Assembly: GCA_945878975.1 (NCBI GenBank)
Contig: CAMCUM010000016.1
Span: 1-55,318, forward strand
DNA from: Legionella genomosp. 1
GTDB lineage: Bacteria > Pseudomonadota > Gammaproteobacteria > Legionellales > Legionellaceae
Reading direction: 5' to 3'
DNA length: 55,318 nt
Shown here in pieces: positions 1 to 8,291 of this stretch (the stretch's first letter is position 1; the number at the start of each line of letters is the position of its first letter). The translations under genes were made by a program, and so were the position numbers. The notes beneath the pieces are model-generated. The model made no database searches and was not told where the DNA came from. It saw only the letters and a program-made list of their open reading frames with translations.

Positions 1-216
1 TAATCGCGCCATTTCCGCTTGCTGAATCTTCTGATGTTCGAGTGTTGTTCCGCCTTGTTTCTTCTTTGACCGCCACGAATACAGCATGGCTTCGGCAATA
101 CCAAGATCTTTGGCCACCTGAGGGACACCATCTTTTTCTGCTCGCTCTACTGCTTGATCTTTAAACTGTGCACTGTATTTGCTTCTGATTACTTTTTGTT
201 CTGAATTGCTATTCAT
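1..216 (-). CDS. IS3-family transposase OrfA, partial (runs off window)
   Basis: The first 72 codons of an IS3/IS911-type OrfA are readable leftward from the ATG at 214-216. The start reads MNSNSEQKVIRSKYSAQF, followed by a helix-turn-helix with DLGIAEAMLYSWR and a KKQGG linker. OrfA of this family binds the element's ends and supplies the N-terminal part of the frameshifted transposase. The gene continues past the left window edge, so intactness cannot be judged. The sequence GGGTGTCCATCAAAT at about 254-268 may be near the terminal inverted repeat, which would put the element's end close to argS. It is a different group from the IS at 47124-48419. Confidence 0.8.
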   Translation of the reverse strand, partial: MNSNSEQKVIRSKYSAQFKDQAVERAEKDGVPQVAKDLGIAEAMLYSWRSKKKQGGTTLEHQKIQQAEMARL

Positions 217-414
217 TTTTCACCTCTGGTTAAGATTTTACTCTCTTAACAGGGTGTCCATCAAATCAGGGCAAGATCAATTGTCGCTATGAATAGCAAT
301 TCGTAGATGGTAAAATGCACGTCTGGCAGAGACGTAGCCGGTTAAGCGCTGGAGAGAGAACCGTTCAGTGCCCTGCAAAAGATGTGGGGAATTCTAGGGG
401 ATTTAACATAATTT

Positions 415-2148
415 ATGAAACAACATCTAGAACAGTTATTACACCAAGCTTTGCTCCAACTTAGCCCACAACAAGCTTCGATGCCTATCGCCCTGGAGCG
501 ACCACGCGATCCCAGCCATGGAGATTGGTCTACTTCGTTGGCTTTGGTTTTGGCAAAATCGCTGCAACAAGCGCCACGCGCCATTGCGGAACAATTGCTG
601 GCGCTCATTCCGTCTGATCCCAACATAGAAAAGATTGAATTAGCTGGACCAGGCTTTATCAATTTTAAATTACATAAAAATTATTTGCATCAACAGCTTG
701 AACAGATTTGGACGTCCCCGACCTGTGGCGTCACAGCACAAGCGCATCCCACGACCGTCGTCATCGACTATTCTTCGCCTAATTTGGCCAAGGAAATGCA
801 TGTGGGACATTTGCGTTCTACCATTATTGGCGATGCCTTAGGGCGTGTTTTAACATTCTTAGGCGAACATGTGATTCGACAAAATCACATTGGCGATTGG
901 GGAACGCAATTTGGGATGCTCTTAGCACATATGGATGAGATACAACAGCGGTCACACACTGATTTCAATTTAACAGATTTAGAAAGCTTTTACCTTGCTG
1001 CCAAACAACGCTTTGATGCTGATCCTGGTTTCGCGGATGCCGCACGTGGCTGGGTGGTCAAACTACAAAGCCATGATCCTGTCGCGCAAGCACTCTGGAA
1101 ACGCTTTATCGATTTATCATTAGCGCATTGCCAAGCATTGTATCAAGTATTAGGCGTCCAGCTTACCCCAGAAGATGTGCGTGCAGAAAGTGCTTATAAC
1201 CCAGACTTACCTGGTGTCATCGCACATTTACAAGAAAAAGGTCTCATCCAAGAACAAGATGGCACGAAATGTGTGTTTTTGGCACAATTCACTGGCAAAG
1301 ATAAGCAACCCTTGCCCATTATTGTCCAAAAGAAAGATGGCGGCTTTCTCTACGCCTCAACCGATTTGGCAGCGCTGGACTATCGTACCCATACTTTGCA
1401 CGCCGATCGGATCCTCTATGTCGTCGATGCACGCCAATCTTTACATTTTCAACAAATCTTTGCCCTGGCGGCACTAGCCGGGTTTGTCACGCCTACAACA
1501 CAATTAGAACATATCGAATTTGGCATGATCTTAAATAAAGCCGGCAAGCCTTTCAAAAGCCGCGATGGCGGCGTAACCAAATTGATTGATTTATTAGATG
1601 AAGCACGCCAGCGCGCAGCAGTCTTGATCACTAGCAAAAATCCCGATCTAACGACACAAGCTTGTCAGGACATGGCCGATATTATTGGGATTGCTGCCGT
1701 AAAATACGCAGATCTTTCTAAAAATAGGATTTCGGATTATATCTTTGACTGGGACACCATGCTCAGTTTCGAAGGCAATACAGCGCCCTATTTATTGTAT
1801 GCAAATACACGCGTACACAGCTTATTACGTAAGGCAAACATCGCTGCACAGCAATTGAATCATGCGGCCTTTCTCCTCGATGCCCCTCACGAAATCGCGC
1901 TGGGTAAGCATTTGGCCTTATTCCCTGAGACCGTCGCCACCGTTGCCAGCAAAGCCGCCCCACATTTACTCTGCACGTATCTATTCGAACTTGCGGGCTT
2001 ATTGTCTTCTTTCTACGAAGCGTGTCCTATTTTATCTGCCGAAACAGAAAACCAGCAAAATTCACGATTAAAATTAGCAGCTTTGACGTCTAAAATCTTA
2101 GAACAAGGGCTACAACTGCTTGGCATCCCCACTCTGAATCGTATGTAA
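415..2148 (+). CDS. argS: Arginyl-tRNA synthetase
   Basis: Cytoplasmic class I synthetase that charges tRNA-Arg with arginine. At 577 aa it has the normal length for the bacterial family. An N-terminal Add-1 domain (about 1-110) precedes the Rossmann catalytic core with its HIGH-type motif HVGH at residues 129-132. The KMSKS-equivalent region reads GKPFKSRDGG at about 376-385, the form typical of ArgRS. An alpha-helical DALR anticodon-binding domain occupies the last 115 residues. An AGGGGA run lies 13 bases upstream of the ATG, which is a long spacing. mutM follows 14 bp downstream, so the two are probably co-transcribed. Confidence 0.97.
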   Translation: MKQHLEQLLHQALLQLSPQQASMPIALERPRDPSHGDWSTSLALVLAKSLQQAPRAIAEQLLALIPSDPNIEKIELAGPGFINFKLHKNYLHQQLEQIWTSPTCGVTAQAHPTTVVIDYSSPNLAKEMHVGHLRSTIIGDALGRVLTFLGEHVIRQNHIGDWGTQFGMLLAHMDEIQQRSHTDFNLTDLESFYLAAKQRFDADPGFADAARGWVVKLQSHDPVAQALWKRFIDLSLAHCQALYQVLGVQLTPEDVRAESAYNPDLPGVIAHLQEKGLIQEQDGTKCVFLAQFTGKDKQPLPIIVQKKDGGFLYASTDLAALDYRTHTLHADRILYVVDARQSLHFQQIFALAALAGFVTPTTQLEHIEFGMILNKAGKPFKSRDGGVTKLIDLLDEARQRAAVLITSKNPDLTTQACQDMADIIGIAAVKYADLSKNRISDYIFDWDTMLSFEGNTAPYLLYANTRVHSLLRKANIAAQQLNHAAFLLDAPHEIALGKHLALFPETVATVASKAAPHLLCTYLFELAGLLSSFYEACPILSAETENQQNSRLKLAALTSKILEQGLQLLGIPTLNRM

Positions 2149-2162
2149 CGGAGTGAGCACAC

Positions 2163-2990
2163 ATGCCAGAATTACCTGAAGTAGAAACGACCGTATTGGG
2201 CTTGAGACCGCATGTCATCCAACAAACCATTGTGGCGATGACCATTAGAAAACATCAATTACGCTGGCTCATTCCAGACAACACGCCAGAGCTGCTCTGT
2301 GGTCAAACCATTCAAACAATTGAGCGGCGTGGAAAGTATATCCTCATGGCAACACAATCTGGAACGATTCTGATTCACTTAGGCATGTCAGGACGGCTCA
2401 GTATCTTGCCCATTACAACCGCACCGGGCAAACATGATCACATCGATCTGCAGCTCAATCAGCAACAAATCCTACGCTATACGGATCCGCGCCGTTTCGG
2501 ATCATGGGTATGGATCCACCATCAACCCGCTTTGCAACATCCTTTGCTTAGCAAACTCGGAATAGAACCGTTTGATCCCAATTTTAATGGCAGCTATTTG
2601 TGGCAAAAAGCGCAAAACAAATCAGTCGCCATCAAAACCTTTATCATGGATCAACATATCGTCGTCGGAGTCGGCAATATCTACGCAACGGAAGCCTTGT
2701 TCACGACAGGCCTACATCCCAGTACGCCGGCCAAATCGGTGACACTAGAACAAATGACACAGCTAGCAAAAGAGATTCAAATCATCTTAAACTATGCCAT
2801 CCAAGCAGGCGGTACGAGTTTAAAAGACTTCTTACAAACCGACGGCAAACCCGGGTACTTCACCCTACAATTAAAAATCTACAACCGCGCGGGCCTACCA
2901 TGCCCAGCGTGCCAAACGAATTTAGAAAAATTAACCATTGGACAACGCACTTCTACGTTTTGTCCAACATGTCAGACATTACCAGCATAA
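2163..2990 (+). CDS. mutM: Formamidopyrimidine-DNA glycosylase (Fpg/MutM)
   Basis: Bifunctional base-excision repair enzyme that removes 8-oxoguanine and formamidopyrimidines and nicks the abasic site. The mature N-terminus PELPEVET places the catalytic Pro2 and Glu3 immediately after Met1. The H2TH DNA-binding region lies around residues 150-210 (VGVGNIYATEALF). A C-terminal zinc finger with four cysteines (CPAC...CPTC) spans roughly 248-271. The 275-aa length is standard. It starts 14 bp after argS with GGAGTGAG as the ribosome-binding site. Confidence 0.97.
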   Translation: MPELPEVETTVLGLRPHVIQQTIVAMTIRKHQLRWLIPDNTPELLCGQTIQTIERRGKYILMATQSGTILIHLGMSGRLSILPITTAPGKHDHIDLQLNQQQILRYTDPRRFGSWVWIHHQPALQHPLLSKLGIEPFDPNFNGSYLWQKAQNKSVAIKTFIMDQHIVVGVGNIYATEALFTTGLHPSTPAKSVTLEQMTQLAKEIQIILNYAIQAGGTSLKDFLQTDGKPGYFTLQLKIYNRAGLPCPACQTNLEKLTIGQRTSTFCPTCQTLPA

Positions 2991-3008
2991 AAATACGTCC
3001 GTTCGCAC

Positions 3009-3103
3009 CGTCTTTGCGAGCCGTAGGCGAAGCAATCCAGTGACCTGACGCATCCCCACATCAGGCCACTGGATTGCTTCGCTGCGCTCACAAAGACGGG
3101 GAG
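3009..3103. repeat. Long palindromic intergenic repeat (CGTCTTTGCGAGC type)
   Basis: Two inverted arms face each other: CCGTCTTTGCGAGCC..GAAGCAATCCAGTG on the left and CACTGGATTGCTTCG..CAAAGACGG on the right, around a roughly 24-base centre. The transcript would fold into a long hairpin after mutM and could act as a terminator or 3'-end stabiliser. A half copy (CCGTCTTTGCGAGCTGTAG) is found right after gpsA at 8178. Repeats containing GCGAAGCAATCCA are common in gammaproteobacterial intergenic DNA. Confidence 0.85.
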
Positions 3104-3110
3104 CTGTTGA

Positions 3111-3365
3111 GTTATACCCAAAAGAACCTATACTCAATTAGAACATTTAAAGTCGCATGGTGTAATTTGGGATGATTCAACACCTACACCAACGTGTTAA
3201 AAAATAGCCGTTAATGGTTCTGACCTAACTTGGTATGTTGACAATCAAGGAACCACCCTGACAATTAACCTTGCCAATTGTCAAAAAGATCCAAAAGATC
3301 CAAAAGGTTTCTACATGATTACGGGAAACGCTAACGCCTTAACCTGCCCGGCCGCAGCCCAATAA
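3111..3365 (+). pseudogene. Truncated pilin-like C-terminal remnant
   Basis: A reading frame from 3111 encodes YTQLEHLKSHGVIW, then STPTPTC, is interrupted by TAA at 3198-3200, and resumes in the same frame as KIAVNGSDLTWYVDNQ up to a TAA at 3363-3365. It has no start codon and begins 8 bases after the palindromic repeat, which apparently replaced its 5' part. The late pair of cysteines (ANC and LTCP) around a short loop recalls the C-terminal disulfide loop of type IV pilins, but the hydrophobic N-terminal helix that would prove this is missing. The decayed state is clear; the pilin assignment is tentative. Confidence 0.45.
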
Positions 3366-3382
3366 ACAAATTGTAACGTCGT

Positions 3383-3419
3383 AGCCCGGATGAAATGCAA
3401 TGTCACCCGAGCTACGACT
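3383..3419. repeat. Short palindrome at gshB 3' end
   Basis: GTAGCCCGGATGAAATG...CACCCGAGCTACG forms an imperfect hairpin just beyond the gshB stop codon. A related sequence (ACCCCGGGTGACACCGCG..) lies after deoC at 45711. It may serve as the 3' transcript end of the leftward gshA-gshB operon. Confidence 0.45.
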
Positions 3420-3423
3420 TTTA

Positions 3424-4362
3424 TTACCTACGGCTTTCTAAAAAAGCCAAATAATCGCCCGCGATATTCAAGCCTGTTTCGGCGGAGATTTGGCGGATGC
3501 AGGTGGGGCTGGTGACGTTGATTTCTGTTACGTAGTCGCCTATCACATCTAGCCCAACAAAATGAAGGTCTTGCGCTTGTAAACTCGGTTTTAATGCTTC
3601 ACAAAGGGTACGATCGCGCTCTGTAATGGGGACAACACGACCCGATCCCCCTGCCGCCAGATTCGCTCTGGATTCGCCTTGTTTAGGGAAACGAGCCAAA
3701 GCGTAGGGAATGGGCTCGCCATCAATGAGAATAATCCGCTTATCTCCCGCTTGTATCAATTCTGGAATATAACGTTGTGCCATGATATTGCGCGTTGCAT
3801 GCGCCGTCAGCGTTTCTAGAATCACATTCAAATTAGTCCCATTTGCATCAACATGAAAAATAGATCCTCCCCCCATACTATCTAAGGGTTTGAAGATGAC
3901 GGACTCATGCGTATGCCAAAAATCTTGTAAAAGTGTCATGTCCATGCTGACGAGGGTGGGCGGACAGAGATCCGGGTGCTGTAGCAAACTGAGCTTTTCA
4001 TTATGATTACGTAGCGACTGCGGTTTATTACTGACCAAAACCCCGCGTTGCTCGGCCAAATCCAAGATTTGAGTTGCATATAAATATGACAAATCAAACG
4101 GCGGATCTTTGCGAATTAATAGGATGTCACACTCGGCTAACGCACACAGCTCTGGACGGCTTTCCTTCCAATGCGACGCATCCGTATCAACTATAATCGG
4201 TGTCAGTTTAGCAAAAGCTTCCCCATCCTGAGCAAACAAATCACTTAAGGTAAAATAGCTACATTGCCATTGACGCGCACAAGCTTGGCTCAATATTGCC
4301 AAACTACTGTCTTTGCTCGGATCAAGTTTCGCCAAGGGATCCATCAAAACAGCCATTTTCAT
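3424..4362 (-). CDS. gshB: Glutathione synthetase
   Basis: ATP-grasp ligase that joins glycine to gamma-glutamylcysteine, the second step of glutathione synthesis. The 312 aa match prokaryotic GshB. Recognisable elements are the N-terminal substrate domain (MKMAVLMDPLAKLDPSKDSS), the ATP-binding KPLDSMGGGSIF at about 157-168, the R..LI.GEP strand, and the C-terminal EINVTSPTCIRQI metal and substrate loop. Its ATG overlaps the gshA stop (ATGA), indicating translational coupling and an operon that makes the whole pathway. Confidence 0.96.
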   Translation of the reverse strand: MKMAVLMDPLAKLDPSKDSSLAILSQACARQWQCSYFTLSDLFAQDGEAFAKLTPIIVDTDASHWKESRPELCALAECDILLIRKDPPFDLSYLYATQILDLAEQRGVLVSNKPQSLRNHNEKLSLLQHPDLCPPTLVSMDMTLLQDFWHTHESVIFKPLDSMGGGSIFHVDANGTNLNVILETLTAHATRNIMAQRYIPELIQAGDKRIILIDGEPIPYALARFPKQGESRANLAAGGSGRVVPITERDRTLCEALKPSLQAQDLHFVGLDVIGDYVTEINVTSPTCIRQISAETGLNIAGDYLAFLESRR

Positions 4363-5639
4363 GTTATCAGCCCCTGCCGCAAGCTTGCTGCTTCACGTGC
4401 GGCCGCCAACGCTGCTAAACGAGCAATCACGCCATAGGCATAAAAGCGATGGTGCCCATCTATGCTGGGTGCTTTGGGGATATTACAAGCTTGTGCGAAG
4501 GCCAAAGGTTCGAAATGCATACCGGGTGAATTCAAATTATCATTGATCCCTAATTCACGATGCACACGATAAAAACCACCTACCACATATTGCCCTATCA
4601 TATACACCACAGGTTCAGCGACAGCACCATCCGTCATTTTTTCTAAACTGTATACGCCCTCTTGCACCATGACTTGATGCACGGTCTGATTACCCTTGAT
4701 GGTCGCCATTTTGGTACGTTGTTTGCGATTCAAATTCAAAATTTCTGACGCATCGTGAACAATCATAATCCCCATACCATACGTCCCATTATCAGCTTTC
4801 ACCACAACATAAGGCTTGTCATCAATGCCTAAAAGACGATAACGCTCTTTCACTTTTTGTAACACAACATCAACCTCAGTGCTCAGGCGGTCAATCCCGG
4901 TTTTGGCCATAAAATCCAAATCTGAAACCACCGAAAAGACCGGGTTGATCAACCAAGGATCCAGTTTGATCAGAGGAGCAAATTCCTGGACCACCTCATC
5001 GTAATGACGAAAATGCACCGATTTACAACGAGAGGCCCAACCCAATTGCGGTATCGGTTCCATCTGTTGCTCTAAATTCTTCAAAATATCCGGGATCCCT
5101 GCTGATAAATCATTATTCAAAATAATCAGATCAGGATCATAATCCTGCAAACCAATTCTGCCCTGCATGCGCTGCAAAGGTTCTATGGTCAACGAGTCTA
5201 AAGCGCCAATCTGGATCGTCAAAGGCTCAGTTTGATCAGCGTTTAAGCTGCCTAAACGTACTTGGTAACCCGCATTAAGGAGCATATCGCGCAAAACGAC
5301 CAAATTTTGATGATAAAATTGATTGCGCGTATGATTTTCCGGTAAAAGTAAAATGCGTTGACAATGATTGTCCAAACAAGATTGAAGTGCTTGCACACAC
5401 AAAGGAATAAAATCTGGATTCAGATTATTAAATCCAGCGGGGAATAAATTGGTGTCCACAGGTGCAAGTTTAAAGCCCGCATGTCGCAAATCAACCGACG
5501 ACATCAATGGCGCAGGCGTTTTCATCCAAGCGTCGCGAAACCAAGCTTCAATCGCCGCAACCTCCTGCAAAATATGCGCCTCTATAGCTAATAGTGGGCC
5601 AGTTTGAGCGGTTGTTAAGTTTGGTACTGGATGTATCAT
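4359..5639 (-). CDS. gshA: Glutamate--cysteine ligase, ATP-grasp type
   Basis: Catalyses the first step of glutathione synthesis. It belongs to the approximately 430-aa ATP-grasp-like GshA family found in Acidithiobacillus, Legionellales and other proteobacteria, not to the E. coli-type GshA. Typical segments are VDLRHAGFKLAPVDTNLFPA near residues 49-68, LPENHTRN near 100, and VVKADNGTYGMGIMIV near 280. The ribosome-binding site AAGGAC lies 5 bases upstream of the ATG. An overlapping ATG in another frame (from 5643) belongs to a shadow ORF. The gene is the first of the gshA-gshB operon. Confidence 0.93.
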   Translation of the reverse strand: MIHPVPNLTTAQTGPLLAIEAHILQEVAAIEAWFRDAWMKTPAPLMSSVDLRHAGFKLAPVDTNLFPAGFNNLNPDFIPLCVQALQSCLDNHCQRILLLPENHTRNQFYHQNLVVLRDMLLNAGYQVRLGSLNADQTEPLTIQIGALDSLTIEPLQRMQGRIGLQDYDPDLIILNNDLSAGIPDILKNLEQQMEPIPQLGWASRCKSVHFRHYDEVVQEFAPLIKLDPWLINPVFSVVSDLDFMAKTGIDRLSTEVDVVLQKVKERYRLLGIDDKPYVVVKADNGTYGMGIMIVHDASEILNLNRKQRTKMATIKGNQTVHQVMVQEGVYSLEKMTDGAVAEPVVYMIGQYVVGGFYRVHRELGINDNLNSPGMHFEPLAFAQACNIPKAPSIDGHHRFYAYGVIARLAALAAAREAASLRQGLIT

Positions 5640-5712
5640 TCATAGTCCTTATCTTACTGCTATCCTGTCTTTCATCAAATCCCGGGCTTCCCCAAGCTAC
5701 GATTCTGGCATC

Positions 5713-5790
5713 GTAGCCTTGATGGAGCGCAGCGTAATCAAGGATGCTTTCAATCGAACCCTTGATTACGCTACGCTCCATCAAGGCTAC
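5713..5790. repeat. Palindromic repeat, GTAGCCTTGATG family, copy 1
   Basis: Left arm GTAGCCTTGATGGAGCGC and right arm GCTCCATCAAGGCTAC are near-perfect inverted copies of about 31 bp around a 16-base centre. It lies between the divergent gshA and rhodanese genes. Other copies are at 30989-31061, 34878-34952 and 46826-46911. Confidence 0.9.
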
Positions 5791-5894
5791 TGTGCTAGAG
5801 CAAGTGTAACCCGGGTTTGAATTCTACGTAAAGTACTTGCTTGATCAAATAAATATGGGATAATCCTAAGCATCGTTTTCATTTAGGATTTTGT

Positions 5895-6314
5895 GTGGAA
5901 CAAATTAGTCAATTTGCTACCCGTCATTGGCAGTTAGTCGTCGCATTCGCTGTTTTGTTGATCATCGTTGCGATTTACGAATATTTCATGATGAAAAAAC
6001 AGGGAAAAACCCTCAGTACGGCTCAGGCTATTGAACAGATTAATCATTTTTCAGCCGTCGTCATCGATTTACGCGCAGCTGAAATTTATAAAAAAGGTCA
6101 TATCATTGGTGCTATTCGTGCCAGCGTAGCTGATTTTAAATTACCTAAAATGCACCAATACAAAGATAGACCGCTGATTTTAGTCTGTGCCAGAGGGGTT
6201 GAAGCGCAAGCAGCCAGTGCCGCATTGCGTGCGCAAGGTTTTGCGCAAGTCATGGTGCTCTCTGGAGGCATCGCCGCCTGGCAAACCGCTCATTTACCTT
6301 TGGTGAAAAAATGA
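5895..6314 (+). CDS. Membrane-anchored rhodanese-like protein (YibN type)
   Basis: A 139-aa protein with an N-terminal transmembrane helix (about 13-33, LVVAFAVLLIIVAIYEYF) and one rhodanese domain. The active-site loop reads LVCARGVEAQAA with a candidate catalytic Cys near residue 98. Rhodaneses transfer sulfur from donors to acceptors; YibN-type proteins face the cytoplasm. It begins with GTG (5895) and overlaps grxC through ATGA. The order rhodanese-grxC-secB-gpsA is the conserved gammaproteobacterial arrangement. Confidence 0.9.
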   Translation: MEQISQFATRHWQLVVAFAVLLIIVAIYEYFMMKKQGKTLSTAQAIEQINHFSAVVIDLRAAEIYKKGHIIGAIRASVADFKLPKMHQYKDRPLILVCARGVEAQAASAALRAQGFAQVMVLSGGIAAWQTAHLPLVKK

Positions 6315-6571
6315 AACCAGCTGTTGTCATATATAGTTCTGCTATTTGCCCATACTGCGACCGAGCCAAATTGTTGCTTAAGAAAAAAAATATTGCCTTT
6401 ACTGAAATACGCGTCGATGAGCATCCAGAAAAGCGGATTGAGATGCAAAACAAAAGTGAAAGACAGTCCGTACCACAGATTTTCATTGGTGATCATCATG
6501 TTGGAGGCTGCGACGATCTTTATGCATTAGAAGCCGCAGGACAATTGGACCCCCTATTAAATAACGCCTAA
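6311..6571 (+). CDS. grxC: Glutaredoxin 3
   Basis: An 86-aa dithiol glutaredoxin with active site CPYC at about 14-17 (SAICPYCDRAK). The conserved SVPQIFIGDHHVGGCDDL segment supplies the cis-proline and glutathione-binding residues. It uses glutathione to reduce protein disulfides. The ATG overlaps the rhodanese stop codon and secB follows 11 bp later, so the three form an operon. The upstream gshA-gshB genes make its reductant. Confidence 0.96.
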   Translation: MKPAVVIYSSAICPYCDRAKLLLKKKNIAFTEIRVDEHPEKRIEMQNKSERQSVPQIFIGDHHVGGCDDLYALEAAGQLDPLLNNA

Positions 6572-6582
6572 AAGGAAAAATA

Positions 6583-7035
6583 ATGAGTAGTGAAAACCAG
6601 GAATCACAACAACAATTCGTCATTCAAAGAATTTATAACAAAAATTTATCATTTGAAACCACGCAAACACCGGCTGTTTTTCAAAAAAAATGGGAGCCTG
6701 AGTTAAATGTAGAATTGAATACAACTCATACAGAATTAGAGAAAAATATCTATGAAGTCACCTTAACGGTCACCGCTACGGTTAAAAATGCACAAGAAAT
6801 CGCATTTTTAGTAGAAGTTCAGCAAGCTGGGATTTTTACGATTGAAGGTACGTCGCCAGAACAACTGCAACATATTCTTGAAAGTTTCTGCCCCAATATT
6901 TTATTCCCCTATGTGCGGGAAACCATTTCATCATTAGTAAGCAAGGGTAGCTTCCCTCCTTTGATGTTGGCTCCGATTAATTTCGATGCTTTGTACATGC
7001 AAAAAAACCAAGCGCAAAAAGAGGATGTACAGTAA
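6583..7035 (+). CDS. secB: Protein-export chaperone SecB
   Basis: Tetrameric cytoplasmic chaperone that keeps preproteins unfolded and delivers them to SecA. The 150-aa length is usual. Family features include FVIQRIYNKNLSFETTQTP near the N-terminus, EVTLTVTATVKN in the central sheet, and CPNILFPYVRETISSLVSKG with PPLMLAPINFDALY toward the C-terminus. AAAGGAAAAATA provides the ribosome-binding site. The TAA stop lies 2 bases before an inverted-repeat element that separates secB from gpsA. Confidence 0.97.
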   Translation: MSSENQESQQQFVIQRIYNKNLSFETTQTPAVFQKKWEPELNVELNTTHTELEKNIYEVTLTVTATVKNAQEIAFLVEVQQAGIFTIEGTSPEQLQHILESFCPNILFPYVRETISSLVSKGSFPPLMLAPINFDALYMQKNQAQKEDVQ

Positions 7036-7037
7036 TT

Positions 7038-7172
7038 TGGGCCTGTTGACGATTGTCCCTCGGGATCCAGAGCTCTGGAACAAGAGAAGACTGATTACAA
7101 GATAAAAATCGACGGGGATCCCCGTAGCCCAGTAAGTAACTTGGGTACGGGGCGTAGGGCTTCTCGAGCGGA
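7038..7172. repeat. TGTTGAC-type small inverted-repeat element
   Basis: The left end GGGCCTGTTGACGATTGTCC matches the termini at 11417, 21363 and 55171. Its inner part has GGGGATCCCCGTAGCCC and GGTACGGGGCGTAGGGC, echoing the GTAGGGCTTC segment of other copies. No matching right terminal repeat is visible, so this copy seems degenerate. It fills the secB-gpsA gap. Confidence 0.6.
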
Positions 7173-7185
7173 GTGAATCATTACG

Positions 7186-8175
7186 ATGTCAAATAGAAAA
7201 GTTGCCATCTTAGGCGCAGGCTCTTGGGGCACAGCTGTTGCAATTGCTTTGGCAGAACAGGGTCATACCGTCATATTGTGGACGAACGAACCTAGTGACG
7301 CACAAAACATGCAACAAAAACGCTGCAATGAACGTTATCTCCCGCAAATAGCGTTTCCTCCAAGTCTCAGTTGCTCCGACTCATTGCAAGATTGCGTGAG
7401 ACAAGCAGAGCTCGTTCTGATAGCGGTACCTTCTCATGCTTTTGCGGACGTACTAAACATGATACCGCAACCCAAACAAGGCTTAGCCTGGTTAACCAAA
7501 GGCGTTGATCCTAGCTCTCACCAGATCTTAAGCACATTGGTCTCACAACGCTGGGGGAGCACTTATCCCACCGCGGTCATATCTGGCCCCTCTTTTGCCC
7601 GTGAAGTGGCACTAGGCCTCCCTACTGCACTGGTGGTCGCCAGTCAGCATCCTACTTACCAACAAGAGCTCCGTGATTTATTGCATAGCACGTCGCTCCG
7701 CGTATACTTGTCTGATGATCTGGTCGGTGTCCAATTATGTGGTGCAGTAAAGAATATTTTAGCCATTGCCTGCGGAATCAGCGATGGGATCGGCTACGGT
7801 GCCAACGCCAAAGCAGCCTTGATCACGCGTGGATTGGCAGAAATGAGTCATCTCTTGCATGCCTACCATGCACGTCCAGAAGAAACCTGTCTCGGTCTAG
7901 CTGGAATAGGCGATTTGGTGCTAACCTGCACGGATAACCAATCACGTAATCGCCGTTTTGGTTTATTACTAGGACAAGGTGTGGCGCTAGAGGTAGCAGA
8001 AAAAGAGGTCGGACAAGTAGTGGAAGGCAAACACAATGCCGCCCAAATCCACGCCATCGCCACAGAACATCAAATCGACATGCCTATTTGCGCAGAGGTT
8101 TACGCAGTATTGTCTGGTCACCGCAGCCCCAAAGAAGCTGCCGAGCAGCTCATGACTCGACCGCTTAAAAAATAA
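7186..8175 (+). CDS. gpsA: Glycerol-3-phosphate dehydrogenase [NAD(P)+]
   Basis: Reduces dihydroxyacetone phosphate to sn-glycerol-3-phosphate for phospholipid synthesis. A 329-aa protein with the N-terminal Rossmann motif GAGSWGTAVAIALAEQGH (residues 10-27), the GPSFAREVALGLPTA segment near 135, the catalytic-lysine region GAVKNILAIACGI near 188, and the substrate loop SRNRRFGLLLG near 250. The full family length is present. It completes the rhodanese-grxC-secB-gpsA cluster although a repeat has entered just upstream. Confidence 0.97.
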   Translation: MSNRKVAILGAGSWGTAVAIALAEQGHTVILWTNEPSDAQNMQQKRCNERYLPQIAFPPSLSCSDSLQDCVRQAELVLIAVPSHAFADVLNMIPQPKQGLAWLTKGVDPSSHQILSTLVSQRWGSTYPTAVISGPSFAREVALGLPTALVVASQHPTYQQELRDLLHSTSLRVYLSDDLVGVQLCGAVKNILAIACGISDGIGYGANAKAALITRGLAEMSHLLHAYHARPEETCLGLAGIGDLVLTCTDNQSRNRRFGLLLGQGVALEVAEKEVGQVVEGKHNAAQIHAIATEHQIDMPICAEVYAVLSGHRSPKEAAEQLMTRPLKK

Positions 8176-8241
8176 CGCCGTCTTTGCGAGCTGTAGGGTA
8201 AGGCTGTTACAAATAAGGTCTGTTAAAAACCTTCAGGAATT

Positions 8242-8249
8242 GATATAAT
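8242..8249 (+). promoter_or_regulatory. Extended -10 promoter for the 8292 gene
   Basis: TGATATAAT (8241-8249) is a perfect extended -10 (TGnTATAAT). The -35 region 17 bases upstream is weak (TGTTAA), and overlaps a sequence like the inverted-repeat terminus (AAGGTCTGTTAAAA, 8211-8224). The predicted start site is near 8256, 36 bases before the ATG. Confidence 0.6.
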
Positions 8250-8291
8250 TACACAGTAAGCTTCTATATTAACCATTTAGTTAGAGAGAAT

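Noticed and set aside
342-662. Leftward ORF over the argS start
   Set aside because: Lies antisense to argS and has no family resemblance.
8176-8210. Half palindrome after gpsA as a terminator
   Set aside because: Only one arm (CCGTCTTTGCGAGC) is present so no hairpin can form.
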